Below, piece after piece: positions 1-8,027 of a stretch of DNA of 44,029 bases (the first letter of the stretch is position 1; every line of letters starts with the position of its first letter). The stretch is taken from the NCBI GenBank assembly GCA_030695415.1, contig JAUYQZ010000043.1, positions 1-44,029 on the forward strand, read 5' to 3'. The notes under the pieces were generated by a model. It saw only the letters and a list, made by a program, of their open reading frames with translations, was not told where the DNA came from and ran no database searches. The stretch is from Hylemonella sp. GTDB lineage: Bacteria; Pseudomonadota; Gammaproteobacteria; Burkholderiales; Burkholderiaceae_C. Position numbers and translations under genes: made by a program.

Positions 1-1065
1 GGCGACAAACGCGGCGAAGTCCAGCATGTCGATCTTCTCGAGCTGGCTGGCCGCGCCGAACTCGGGCGTCATCACGTACATGGGCAGGTCCACGTGCGGC
101 ACGATGGCCGCGTCGCCCTGGCCGATGCCCGAGGTCTCGACGATGACGAGATCGAAACCAGCGCACTTGCAGGCGGCCAGCACATCGGGCAGGGCAGCGC
201 TGATCTCGCTGCCGGCGTCGCGCGTGGCCAGCGAACGCATGAAGACGCGCTGCCCCTGGCTCCAGGGCGAAATGGCATTCATGCGGATGCGGTCACCCAG
301 CAGGGCACCACCACTCTTGCGGCGCGACGGGTCGATGCTGATGACGGCCACACGCAGCGCATCACCCTGGTCCAGGCGCAGGCGGCGGATCAACTCGTCG
401 GTCAGGCTGGATTTGCCGGCGCCACCGGTGCCGGTGATGCCCAGCACGGGCACCTTGCGGGTCGCGGCCCGCTCACGCAGGGTCGCGATGAGCCCGGCGT
501 CGGCCTTCCCGTTCTCCAGCGCAGTGATGAGCTGGGCCAGCGCGCGCCAAGCGGCCTCGCTGCCGCCCTGAATGGCGTCGAGGTTCCTCGGCGCCAGTGT
601 GCTGATATCCCGGTCGCAGCGCATGACCATCTCGCCGATCATGCCGGCCAGGCCCATGCGCTGGCCGTCTTCGGGGCTGTAGATGCGCGTCACGCCGTAG
701 GCTTGCAGTTCGCGGATCTCGCTGGGCACGATGACACCGCCACCGCCGCCGAAAACCTGGATGTGCTCACCGCCACGCGCCTTGAGCAGGTCCATCATGT
801 ACTTGAAGTACTCGACGTGACCGCCCTGGTAGGAGCTGATGGCGATGCCCTGCACGTCTTCCTGCAAGGCTGCCGTGACCACCTCGTCCACGCTGCGGTT
901 GTGCCCCAGGTGGATGACCTCGGCACCCATGCCCTGCAGGATGCGCCGCATGATGTTGATGGCCGCGTCGTGACCGTCGAAGAGGCTGGCGGCTGTGACG
1001 AAGCGCACCTTGTGCGTGGGGCGGTAATTCGCGAGGGCCTTGAAGTCGGCGGACAGATCGGTCAT
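1..1065 (-). CDS. icmF: Fused isobutyryl-CoA mutase IcmF, N-terminal part (runs off the left edge)
   Basis: IcmF interconverts isobutyryl-CoA and butyryl-CoA (or related acyl-CoAs) with adenosylcobalamin and carries its own G-protein chaperone. The first 355 codons are present, starting at ATG 1065. Residues about 15-150 form the B12-binding domain, with the DGHDAA cobalamin motif near residue 28 and an SSYQGG loop near residue 73. From about residue 195 follows a MeaB-like GTPase domain with the P-loop [12 protein letters not shown] and a downstream [12 protein letters not shown] segment. The substrate-binding mutase domain would lie beyond the window edge. The order B12 domain then GTPase distinguishes IcmF from a separate MeaB or a classic methylmalonyl-CoA mutase. 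A perfect palindrome lies just upstream of the start. Confidence 0.93.
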   Translation of the reverse strand, partial: MTDLSADFKALANYRPTHKVRFVTAASLFDGHDAAINIMRRILQGMGAEVIHLGHNRSVDEVVTAALQEDVQGIAISSYQGGHVEYFKYMMDLLKARGGEHIQVFGGGGGVIVPSEIRELQAYGVTRIYSPEDGQRMGLAGMIGEMVMRCDRDISTLAPRNLDAIQGGSEAAWRALAQLITALENGKADAGLIATLRERAATRKVPVLGITGTGGAGKSSLTDELIRRLRLDQGDALRVAVISIDPSRRKSGGALLGDRIRMNAISPWSQGQRVFMRSLATRDAGSEISAALPDVLAACKCAGFDLVIVETSGIGQGDAAIVPHVDLPMYVMTPEFGAASQLEKIDMLDFAAFVA

Positions 1066-1077
1066 GGTGAGTCCACG

Positions 1078-1099
1078 TTGACGTTTACGTAAACGTCAA
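1078..1099. promoter_or_regulatory. Perfect 22-bp palindrome upstream of icmF, probable operator
   Basis: The half-site TTGACGTTTAC is followed directly by its exact reverse complement, centred between 1088 and 1089 and ending 12 bp before the icmF start codon. Its position and symmetry suggest a dimeric regulator. The core resembles, from memory, the sites described for LiuR-type regulators of branched-chain amino acid and acyl-CoA catabolism in Proteobacteria, which would suit icmF; that assignment is inference. Confidence 0.7.
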
Positions 1100-1128
1100 T
1101 CTTAACGTTTTCGTCCGGTTCAACCAAG

Positions 1129-1156
1129 AAAAAGGGGCGCCTGAGCGCCCCTTTTT
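1129..1156 (-). terminator. Rho-independent terminator of the TRAP operon
   Basis: A perfect 12-bp stem (AAAAAGGGGCGC with GCGCCCCTTTTT) has a 4-nt loop. It lies 25 bp beyond the dctM stop and has A and T tracts on its two sides, so it could work in both directions. It separates the transporter operon from icmF. Confidence 0.9.
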
Positions 1157-1181
1157 CCTTGTGCAGCACTCGCGCTGCTGA

Positions 1182-3083
1182 TTACCTGTACAGCACTTGC
1201 GGCAGCCACATGCCGATCGCCGGGAAGTTGTACAGCAGGATGATGGCCACGACCTGGATGCCCATGAAAGGCAACATGCCGGCAAAGATCTGGTTCAGCG
1301 TCACGTGCGGCGGGCTCACACCCTTCAGGTAGAAAGCCGCCATGGCCACCGGCGGGCTCAGGAAGGCGGTCTGCAGGTTCAGGGCCACCAGCAGGCCGAA
1401 GAACAGCGGATCGACACCAAAGTTGTCCAGCAGCGGGATGAAGATGGGCATGAAGATCACGATGATCTCGGTCCACTCCAGCGGCCAACCCAGCACAAAG
1501 ATGATGACCTGGCTGAGCACCAGGAACTGGGTCTTGGTGAGGTTCATCGACATGACCCAGTTCTCCACCAGCTCCTGGCCGCCCAGCAAGGCAAAGGCCG
1601 CCGAGAAGATGGCCGAGCCGACGAAGAGCCAGCACACCATGGCCGAGGTCTTGGCCGTGAGGAACACGCTTTCCTTGACCACGTCCAGCGTCAGCTGCCT
1701 GTAGGCCGCAGCCAGCAGGAAGCCGCCCAGGGCGCCGACGGCCGCCGCCTCGGTCGGCGTGGCCAGGCCCATCACGATGGAACCCAGCACCGACAGGATC
1801 AGCACCAGCAAAGGGAAGAAGCTGGTCAGCAGCATCTTGAACACTTCCAGGCGCGTGAAACTCAGCAGACCGTAGTAGACGGCCAGGGCCAACGCACCCA
1901 CACCCAGACCGATCCAGAAACCGACAGGAGCAGGCTTGCTGGTCGCGGCCGGCTCGGCGCTGGCAGCCACCGGCTCGGCTGCCGGTTCAGCCACGGCTTC
2001 AGCGGCAGCAGGTGCGGGGCTGGCGCTTGCTTCCTGCTCTGCCCCCGGAGGCGCGGCGAGCCCGTCTTCTTCTTCATCAGCGGCCGCCTCAATATTGCTC
2101 TCGCCCATGCTTTGCAGCGTGGAGGTTTCTTCCAGCGGCGGCACGCTGGTGACCCCCGAATAACTCCAAAAAGCCACGAACAGGAAGAGAACCATGGGCG
2201 CCAGCACGACGGCCAGTTGCTTGAGGATGTAGCTGGTCGGCACATCGGCATTGCGCCGGCCCTTGAGCGCCTTGAGCAGCGCCGGCAGGGCACGCGCCGA
2301 GTGCGAGGGGGCGATCTTCTCCATCAGCGGCGGCAGCGGGATGTAGCGCTCGGCCGCCGAGAGCGGGGGCGCCATATGGGGCTTGAGCTTGGCGACGATG
2401 ATCACGTAAAGGATGTACAGACCGGCCAGCATGAGCCCGGGGAAGAAGGCGCCGGCATAGAGCTGCACCACCGAGACACCGGCCGTGGCGCCGTAGACGA
2501 TCAGCATGACCGAGGGAGGGATCAGGATGCCCAGGCAGCCGCCGGCCGTGATGGCGCCGGCCGACATCTTGACGTCATAGCCGGCGCGCAGCATCTGCGG
2601 CAGGGCCAGCAGGCCCATGAGCGTGACCACGGCGCCGACGATGCCGGTGGCCGTCGCAAACACCGCACAGGTCACCAGGGTGGCCACGGCCAGCGCGCCG
2701 GGCAGGCGCGCCAGGGCCAGGTGCAGGCTGTGGAACAGCTTTTCAATCAGGTTGGCGCGCTCGACTAGGTAGCCCATGAACACGAACAGCGGGATCGAGA
2801 TCAGCACGTCGTTGCTCATGACCTTGAAGGCGGCGGACACCATCAGGTCCAGCGTCTTGGTCGTGTTTTCCTCGTAGGCGATCCAGGTGAAGATCATGCC
2901 CATGCCCATGAGCGTGAAGGCCGTGGGGAAGCCCAGCATGATGGCAACCACCACCAGCGAGAGCATCAGCAGACCAATGTGACCGTTGGTGATCTTGTCG
3001 ACGCTGACCAGCATGGTCAGGGCGGCCAGGATGATCAGCCCCATGAGGCCGAAGCCAAACCAGAGTTCTTTGCGGATTTTCAT
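1182..3083 (-). CDS. dctM: TRAP transporter large permease (DctM family) with an Ala/Pro/Glu-rich insertion
   Basis: This is the inner-membrane transport subunit of a TRAP system, which couples sodium influx to uptake of an organic acid delivered by DctP. The ATG at 3083 overlaps the dctQ stop in an ATGA arrangement, implying translational coupling. The 633-residue protein has many hydrophobic helices and typical DctM blocks such as GGCLGILIPPSVMLIVYGA (about 181-199) and GLATPTEAAAVG (439-450). Common DctM proteins are about 430 residues. Here residues about 316-388 are a low-complexity acidic, Ala- and Pro-rich stretch between hydrophobic halves, and residues 230-290 add a further polar loop. 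Long DctM forms are known in the mannitol/chloroaromatic-type TRAP group; the substrate is not readable from sequence. Confidence 0.93.
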   Translation of the reverse strand: MKIRKELWFGFGLMGLIILAALTMLVSVDKITNGHIGLLMLSLVVVAIMLGFPTAFTLMGMGMIFTWIAYEENTTKTLDLMVSAAFKVMSNDVLISIPLFVFMGYLVERANLIEKLFHSLHLALARLPGALAVATLVTCAVFATATGIVGAVVTLMGLLALPQMLRAGYDVKMSAGAITAGGCLGILIPPSVMLIVYGATAGVSVVQLYAGAFFPGLMLAGLYILYVIIVAKLKPHMAPPLSAAERYIPLPPLMEKIAPSHSARALPALLKALKGRRNADVPTSYILKQLAVVLAPMVLFLFVAFWSYSGVTSVPPLEETSTLQSMGESNIEAAADEEEDGLAAPPGAEQEASASPAPAAAEAVAEPAAEPVAASAEPAATSKPAPVGFWIGLGVGALALAVYYGLLSFTRLEVFKMLLTSFFPLLVLILSVLGSIVMGLATPTEAAAVGALGGFLLAAAYRQLTLDVVKESVFLTAKTSAMVCWLFVGSAIFSAAFALLGGQELVENWVMSMNLTKTQFLVLSQVIIFVLGWPLEWTEIIVIFMPIFIPLLDNFGVDPLFFGLLVALNLQTAFLSPPVAMAAFYLKGVSPPHVTLNQIFAGMLPFMGIQVVAIILLYNFPAIGMWLPQVLYR

Positions 3084-3700
3084 TTGTGGGCGCCTTCCTT
3101 GACGACGTACTTGTCCAGCGCCTGGATGTCTTCGTCTTTCACGTGGACCATGGCCTTGAGTTTCTCGACGTCGACTTCCTCCACGTCTTCTTCGCGCGAG
3201 GGCCATACGCCGTCACGAATGCACATGATGCAGCGGATGATTTCGACGATGCCTTGCAGCAGCAGGATGCCGCCCGAGAGCGGGATGATGAACTTGAAGG
3301 GGTACATCGGCAGCGGCTCGGCCGAGAAGGTCTGCTCGTTGATCGCCAGGGATTCGTTGAAGTAGGTCCAGCCAGCCCAGGTCAGCGCCGTGATGCCGGG
3401 CAGAAAAAACACGAAGTAGAGGATCAGGTCCAGGGTGGCCTGGGTGCGCGGCTGGAAGAAGCCGTAGAGCACATCGCCGCGCACGTGGCCGTTCTTGGCA
3501 AGTGTGTAGGCGCCCGCCGTCATGAACAGGGTGCCGTACATCATGATCTGGAAGTCCAGCATCCAGGCGTGAGGCTGGTTAAACAGGTAGCGCGAGGCCA
3601 CCTCCCAGCTGATCATGAGGGTGAGGATGAGGGCGGTCCAGGCGAAGATCTTGCCGATCCAGGTGGACAGGCGATCGACCGCAAGCAGGAAGTTCTGCAT
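3080..3700 (-). CDS. dctQ: TRAP transporter small permease (DctQ family)
   Basis: DctQ is the four-helix membrane subunit that forms the transporter with DctM. The 206-residue protein has hydrophobic segments at roughly residues 18-35, 50-68, 90-110 and 135-155, the family motif SWEVASRYLFNQPHAWM near residue 30, and GAYTLAKNGHVRGDV near residue 63. A charged C-terminal tail of about 40 residues is rich in Glu, Asp and Lys. It lies between dctP and dctM on the same strand and overlaps dctM by 4 bp. A strong hairpin separates it from dctP. Confidence 0.93.
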   Translation of the reverse strand: MQNFLLAVDRLSTWIGKIFAWTALILTLMISWEVASRYLFNQPHAWMLDFQIMMYGTLFMTAGAYTLAKNGHVRGDVLYGFFQPRTQATLDLILYFVFFLPGITALTWAGWTYFNESLAINEQTFSAEPLPMYPFKFIIPLSGGILLLQGIVEIIRCIMCIRDGVWPSREEDVEEVDVEKLKAMVHVKDEDIQALDKYVVKEGAHK

Positions 3701-3744
3701 AGTGTTCCCAGCAGGTCAGGTTGTAGTCAGAGAGACAGAATGAA

Positions 3745-3780
3745 CTGAGGGCGCCATGGCTTGCACCACGGCGCCCTCAG
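3745..3780 (-). terminator. Intercistronic hairpin between dctP and dctQ, possible attenuator
   Basis: An 11-bp perfect stem (CTGAGGGCGCC with GGCGCCCTCAG) encloses a 14-nt loop, 31 bp after the dctP stop. No real T-run follows on the minus strand, so it is probably a partial terminator or an mRNA-stabilising structure. Either would favour binding-protein synthesis over the permeases. Confidence 0.6.
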
Positions 3781-3811
3781 CGGGCCGACGGGATTCTACC
3801 CGCTCAGACCA

Positions 3812-4933
3812 TCAGGCCTTCTTGGCCGGCTTCTTGCCGAAGTAGTGACGGGAGGCCATCTTGAAGTCGACCATGTAGTCGTTCTGCCATTGGGTGGTGC
3901 GCTCGGCGAAGGCCTTCTGCGACTCGATCACCTTCTTGAACAGCGGGTTCTCTGCGCTCTTCTTCTCGATGATCTTGTCCCAGGAAGCCAGCTGGGCCTG
4001 CAGGATGGCGTCCGGCGTCTTGTAGAACTTGACACCGACCTTCTTGAGTTCGATGTAGTCCTTGGAGTTGCGCTCGATCGCCTTCCAGCTCATGTCGGCG
4101 CTGGCGGCTTGCACGCCGTAGTCGATCATGGCCTTGAGTTCGGCCGGCAGCGAGTCGTACTTGCCCTTGTTGAACAGGATTTCGAACTGCTCGCCAGACT
4201 GGTGGAAGCTCTGCAGCATGCAGTTCTTCACCACATCAGGGAAGCCCAGCAGGCGGTCGGAAGAGGCGTTATTGAACTCGGCGCCGTCGATCAGGCCACG
4301 ATCCAGGGCCGGCACGATTTCGCCGCCGGGCAGCGGGTTCACGGCAGCACCCATGTCGGTGTACATGTCAACGGCCAGGCCCACGGTGCGGAACTTCACG
4401 CCCTTGACGTCGCCCAGCTTGGCGATCGGCTTCTTGAACCAGCCGAAGGGCTGGGTGGGCATGGGGCCGTAAAGGTAGGAGACGACGTCCATGTTGATGG
4501 ACTTGTAGATCTCTTCCAGCATGGCCTTGCCGCCACCGTAGTTGTGCCAGGCCAGAACCATGTTGGGGTCCATGCCGAAGGCCGGACCAGAGCCCCACAG
4601 GGCCAGCGCAGACTGCTTGCCGTAGTGGTAGGCCACCACGCCGTGGCCACCGTCCAGGGTGCCCTTGTTCACGGCTTCCAGCAGCTGGAAGGCCGGCACG
4701 ACGGAGCCCGAAGGCAGCACTTCGATCTTGAGCTTGCCGCCAGACATGGCGTTGACCTTGGACGCGAAGTCGCTGGCGTACTCGTGGAAGATGTCCTTGG
4801 ACGGCCAGGTGCTCTGAAAGCGCAGGCTGGTGGTGGTTTGCGCAGTGGCGACCATGGGGGCAGCCATGGCGCCGGCGGCGACGGCGACGCCCTTGAGCAG
4901 GCTGCGGCGATTGGGGGTTGTCTTATCGGTCAA
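3812..4933 (-). CDS. dctP: TRAP transporter substrate-binding protein (DctP family), Tat-exported
   Basis: This periplasmic receptor captures an organic acid and hands it to DctQM. The 373-residue protein starts at TTG 4933, because no ATG fits before the signal peptide and GGAGA stands 5 nt upstream. A Tat signal is visible: NRRSLLKG at residues 8-15, a hydrophobic stretch, and a likely cleavage site after ATA near residue 31. The mature part has family blocks such as FQSTWPSKDIFHEYASDFA and GGEIVPALDRGLIDGAEFNN. It resembles the TakP-like branch that binds 2-oxoacids, but the ligand contacts cannot be assigned with confidence. It is the first gene of the dctPQM operon. Confidence 0.94.
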   Translation of the reverse strand: MTDKTTPNRRSLLKGVAVAAGAMAAPMVATAQTTTSLRFQSTWPSKDIFHEYASDFASKVNAMSGGKLKIEVLPSGSVVPAFQLLEAVNKGTLDGGHGVVAYHYGKQSALALWGSGPAFGMDPNMVLAWHNYGGGKAMLEEIYKSINMDVVSYLYGPMPTQPFGWFKKPIAKLGDVKGVKFRTVGLAVDMYTDMGAAVNPLPGGEIVPALDRGLIDGAEFNNASSDRLLGFPDVVKNCMLQSFHQSGEQFEILFNKGKYDSLPAELKAMIDYGVQAASADMSWKAIERNSKDYIELKKVGVKFYKTPDAILQAQLASWDKIIEKKSAENPLFKKVIESQKAFAERTTQWQNDYMVDFKMASRHYFGKKPAKKA

Positions 4934-5088
4934 GATGTTCTCCGGTAGTGATCGGTGCGATGAGTTTGCTTACCATCGGGGACGCATTCTGCGCCTGAGT
5001 GGGCTTGCGTACTGCTAGGGGTTTTCACCAGTATTTCACGCTTCCTGAAAAACAGTTCTCAAGAATAGACAGGTACAGCAGGGCGGGA

Positions 5089-5117
5089 TGCTGGTACAAA
5101 GCGGCTGTGCACCAGCA
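5089..5117 (+). promoter_or_regulatory. Inverted repeat in the leader of the FAH-family gene
   Basis: TGCTGGT and ACCAGCA form 7-bp inverted arms separated by 15 nt, about 30 bp upstream of the start codon. This could be a leader hairpin or a weak operator in the dctP/FAH divergent region. I see no convincing promoter hexamers beside it. Confidence 0.35.
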
Positions 5118-5148
5118 CATTAGCCCTACAAATAAAAAGGAGACGCTC

Positions 5149-5934
5149 ATGGATCGACGGCATTTTTTCCAGAATTCGGCCTTGGTCACCACTGGCGCCT
5201 TGGCCGGTTGCGCCTTGCCGGGCGTGGCCCAGAACAAGGCCAAGACCCCCTTTGAGGTCAGTGATACCTACATCCCCATCGTCGGCAGCGACGAGATGTT
5301 CCCCGTGCGCCGCATCTATTGCATTGGGCGCAACTACCGAGCCCATGCGATTGAAATGGGTTCCAACCCGGATCGTGAACCGCCCTTTTTCTTCCAGAAG
5401 CCGACCGACGCCATCCAGTACGTGACCCCTGGCACTGTGGCTGACCACCCCTACCCTTCCCTGACCAAGAACTACCACTACGAGGCCGAACTGGTGGCTT
5501 GCCTGGGCAAGGGCGGGCGCAACATCCCGGTCGAGAAGGCCTTGGAACTGGTCTACGGCTACACCCTGGGCCTGGACATGACACGACGCGACCTGCAGCG
5601 CGCCATGGGCGACCAGAAGAAGCCCTGGGAAATCGGCAAGAGCTTCGACAGGTCGGCGCCTATCGGTGCCGTGCACAAGCTCGGTCAGGTCGAGCATTTC
5701 ACCAAGGGCAACATCTGGCTCAAGGTCAACGGCACCGTCAAGCAGAACGCCAACCTGAACCAGATGATCTGGAGCGTCGCCGAGCAGATCAGCCAGCTCT
5801 CGCAGGCCAACGAGCTCTTCCCTGGCGACATCATCTACTCGGGCACACCGGAGAACGTGGGGCCGGTGGTCAAGGGTGATGTGATCGAGATGCACATCGA
5901 CGGGCTGCCCAATCTGAGCGTCAAGATCGTCTGA
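5149..5934 (+). CDS. Exported fumarylacetoacetate hydrolase-family protein, possible Tat lipoprotein
   Basis: The FAH fold hydrolyses or decarboxylates beta-diketo acids such as fumarylpyruvate, using a divalent metal. The start at ATG 5149 follows AAGGAG and gives 261 residues. The N-terminus MDRRHFFQNSALVTTGALAG reads as a Tat signal, and LAGC at residues 18-21 fits a lipobox. The catalytic core is intact: RIYCIGRNYRAHAIEMG (55-71), YEAE with probable metal ligands E112 and E114, GLDMTRRDLQ with D143, GKSFD near 164, and GTPENVG near the end. Most characterised FAH enzymes are cytosolic, so export is unusual. It is divergent from dctP and could act on the same class of oxo-acids, which is inference. 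Confidence 0.88.
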   Translation: MDRRHFFQNSALVTTGALAGCALPGVAQNKAKTPFEVSDTYIPIVGSDEMFPVRRIYCIGRNYRAHAIEMGSNPDREPPFFFQKPTDAIQYVTPGTVADHPYPSLTKNYHYEAELVACLGKGGRNIPVEKALELVYGYTLGLDMTRRDLQRAMGDQKKPWEIGKSFDRSAPIGAVHKLGQVEHFTKGNIWLKVNGTVKQNANLNQMIWSVAEQISQLSQANELFPGDIIYSGTPENVGPVVKGDVIEMHIDGLPNLSVKIV

Positions 5935-5958
5935 GTCCCGTCTGCCATCCGGCAGCGA

Positions 5959-5994
5959 GGGTCGTGTCACCTGTCTGACGCGGCCCTTTTTTTT
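5959..5994 (+). terminator. Rho-independent terminator after the FAH-family gene
   Basis: GGGTCGTGTC pairs with GACGCGGCCC (two G-T wobbles) around an 8-nt loop, followed by eight T residues. It lies 24 bp after the stop codon and makes the FAH-family gene monocistronic. Confidence 0.9.
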
Positions 5995-6044
5995 GCGTAT
6001 CCTTGGGGGTTCGTTCTGCGGCCAGCCTCACCCCTGACTCCCCT

Positions 6045-7169
6045 ATGAATCCGATCCAGCTCTTCGACCCGGCCTCCAGCACTTATACCTACCTGCTGTT
6101 CGACCCCGTCTCGCGCGAGGCGCTCATCATCGACCCGGTCGACGAGCAGGTCGAGCGCGACCTGCGTGTGCTGCGTGAGTACGGCCTCAACCTTCTGTGG
6201 GCCGTGGAAACCCACGCCCATGCGGACCACATCACCAGCGCCGGCCTGCTGGCTGAGCATGCGGGGGCACGCACCGCTGCGCCTGCGGCTTGCGGGATCC
6301 TCACCGCGGCCGTCCAGCTGCAGCACGACGCCACCCTGGGTTTTGGCAGCCAGCAGATTCAGGCGCTGCACACGCCGGGCCACACAGCAGGCAGCATGAG
6401 TTACGTCTGGGAGTCCGAAGGCCGGCGCCATGTCTTTACCGGGGATACGCTGCTGATCAACAGCTGTGGTCGCACGGACTTCCAGTCCGGCAGTGCCGAG
6501 GCGCTTTACCGCAGCCTGACCCAGGTGTTGTTCGCGCTGCCGGACGACACCCTGGTCTGGCCGGCGCACGACTACCAGGGCCGCAGCCACTCGACCATCG
6601 GTGCCGAGAAGGCGACTAACGCGCGGGTGGCGGGCAAGTCGCTGGCCGAGTTCATGGCGATCATGGACAGTCTGAACCTGCCCAAGCCCAAGCGCATCGA
6701 GGAAGCCGTGCCGGCCAACCTGCAGTCGGGCCTGCGCCACGATGCCGATGGGGCGGCGCTCATGGCCGTGCGCGCCGCCGAAGGCTACGCGGGCAATGTC
6801 ACGCCGCAGCTGGCCTGGTCATGGGTGCAAGCCGGCGAGGCCGTGCTGGTGGATGTGCGCAGCGATGCCGAGCGCGAGTGGGTTGGCTTCGTTCCGGGAG
6901 GGGTCGGCGTGGCGTGGAAGCAGTGGCCCGGCATGATCGCGAACCCTGATTTCGATGCGGCTGTCCACGCCGCTGTTCCCGCTGGCAAGAAGGCGGTCAT
7001 GCTCTGCCGCAGCGGGGTCCGGTCGATTGCGGCCGCCCGTCGCGCCACGGAGCTCGGGCTGGAGGCGTACAACATCCTGGAGGGTTTCGAAGGGGATCCG
7101 GACGCGTTGGCGCATCGAGGCCGCAAAGGGGGCTGGCGCTACCACGGTTTGCCCTGGCGCCAGGGCTAG
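6045..7169 (+). CDS. Persulfide dioxygenase-rhodanese fusion protein
   Basis: Residues 1-240 are an ETHE1-like metallo-beta-lactamase domain that oxidises glutathione persulfide to sulfite with O2 and a single iron. Residues about 255-370 are a rhodanese domain that moves sulfane sulfur. Visible ligands are H57, H59, D61 and H62 in THAHADH, H109/H113 in HTPGH, D134 in FTGD and H175 in WPAH. The rhodanese active-site loop is CRSGVRS with C321. ATG 6045 is chosen over an upstream TTG because the conserved domain starts right there. Natural fusions of this type are known in Burkholderia (PRF proteins). The role is cytosolic sulfide and persulfide detoxification. The 374-residue length is normal for the fusion. 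Confidence 0.93.
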   Translation: MNPIQLFDPASSTYTYLLFDPVSREALIIDPVDEQVERDLRVLREYGLNLLWAVETHAHADHITSAGLLAEHAGARTAAPAACGILTAAVQLQHDATLGFGSQQIQALHTPGHTAGSMSYVWESEGRRHVFTGDTLLINSCGRTDFQSGSAEALYRSLTQVLFALPDDTLVWPAHDYQGRSHSTIGAEKATNARVAGKSLAEFMAIMDSLNLPKPKRIEEAVPANLQSGLRHDADGAALMAVRAAEGYAGNVTPQLAWSWVQAGEAVLVDVRSDAEREWVGFVPGGVGVAWKQWPGMIANPDFDAAVHAAVPAGKKAVMLCRSGVRSIAAARRATELGLEAYNILEGFEGDPDALAHRGRKGGWRYHGLPWRQG

Positions 7170-7236
7170 GGCCTGTTGAGGCCCCGATCCAGGGGCATCC
7201 TTTATGATCGGGCGCGTTGCCCACGGATCCCAAACC

Positions 7237-8013
7237 ATGTCTTTCCTCGCCCTCGACGTTGGCAACACCCGCTTGAAGTGGGCCCTCTACGACGCGCCGC
7301 GACCCGGCGCACAGCTTCTGGCCCAGGGCGCGGAGTTCCTCGATCACATCGACCGCCTGGCTGAGACCGCCTGGGCCGACCTGCCCTCGCCGAGCTGCAT
7401 GCTCGGCTGCGTGGTCGCCAGTGACGCCGTGAAGCACCGCGTCGAAGCCCAGATGGAGCACTGGGACGTCACCCCGCACTGGGTCATTTCCAGCGCCCAG
7501 GAAGCGGGCCTGAGCAATGGCTATGACCACCCCGCCCGTCTGGGTCCGGACCGCTGGGTGGCCATGATCGGCGCCTGGCACCGCATGCTGGCGATGGGCG
7601 CGCCGCGACCCATCGTGGTGTCCATGGTGGGCACGGCCGTCACGGTGGAAGCCATCGATGCCCGCGGCCTCTTTCTCGGAGGCTATATCCTGCCGGGCCA
7701 CGGCATCATGCTGCGGGCGCTGGAATCCGGCACCGCCGGCCTGCACGTGCCAACGGGCGAGGTCCGCCCCTTTCCCACCAACACCAGCGATGCACTGACC
7801 AGCGGCGGCACTTACGCGATTGCCGGTGCGATGGAGCGCATGGTGGACCATTTGCGGGAGCACTGTGGCGCCGAGCCCTGGTGCGTCATGGCCGGCGGCG
7901 CGGGCTGGAAGATGGCGCCCAGCCTGGCCACGGCTTTCGAGCTCCACGACACGCTGATCTTTGACGGTCTGCTGCAGATCGCCGCGCACCGCGGCTTCTG
8001 CCTCCCGCGCTGA
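7237..8013 (+). CDS. coaX: Type III pantothenate kinase
   Basis: CoaX phosphorylates pantothenate with ATP in the first step of coenzyme A synthesis and needs a monovalent cation. The 258-residue protein begins with the phosphate-binding DVGNTRLKW (residues 7-15). It has the LGPDRW block, in which D105 is the expected catalytic base, and GTAVTVE at 132-138. At E138 many homologues carry Asp, a conservative change. [16 protein letters not shown] segment follows. In many Burkholderiales coaX follows birA; here it follows the persulfide dioxygenase fusion with a 67-bp gap. Its stop codon is inside a hairpin shared with the convergent amidohydrolase gene. Confidence 0.94.
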   Translation: MSFLALDVGNTRLKWALYDAPRPGAQLLAQGAEFLDHIDRLAETAWADLPSPSCMLGCVVASDAVKHRVEAQMEHWDVTPHWVISSAQEAGLSNGYDHPARLGPDRWVAMIGAWHRMLAMGAPRPIVVSMVGTAVTVEAIDARGLFLGGYILPGHGIMLRALESGTAGLHVPTGEVRPFPTNTSDALTSGGTYAIAGAMERMVDHLREHCGAEPWCVMAGGAGWKMAPSLATAFELHDTLIFDGLLQIAAHRGFCLPR

Positions 8014-8027
8014 AGCGTCTTCAGCGC
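8007..8027. terminator. Symmetric hairpin containing both convergent stop codons
   Basis: GCGCTGAAG, loop CGT, then CTTCAGCGC: a perfect 9-bp stem. The coaX TGA (8011-8013) and the amidohydrolase TGA (8023-8021) occupy mirror positions in the two arms. T-runs are weak, so it may be a bidirectional partial terminator. Confidence 0.6.

Noticed and set aside
1197..2768. Long open frame on the plus strand opposite dctM
   Set aside because: It is rich in Arg, Gln and His and mirrors the dctM codons. High GC leaves antisense frames open. No domain.
3761..4948. 395-codon plus-strand frame opposite dctP
   Set aside because: It is an antisense shadow of the DctP gene, which has a signal peptide and family motifs.
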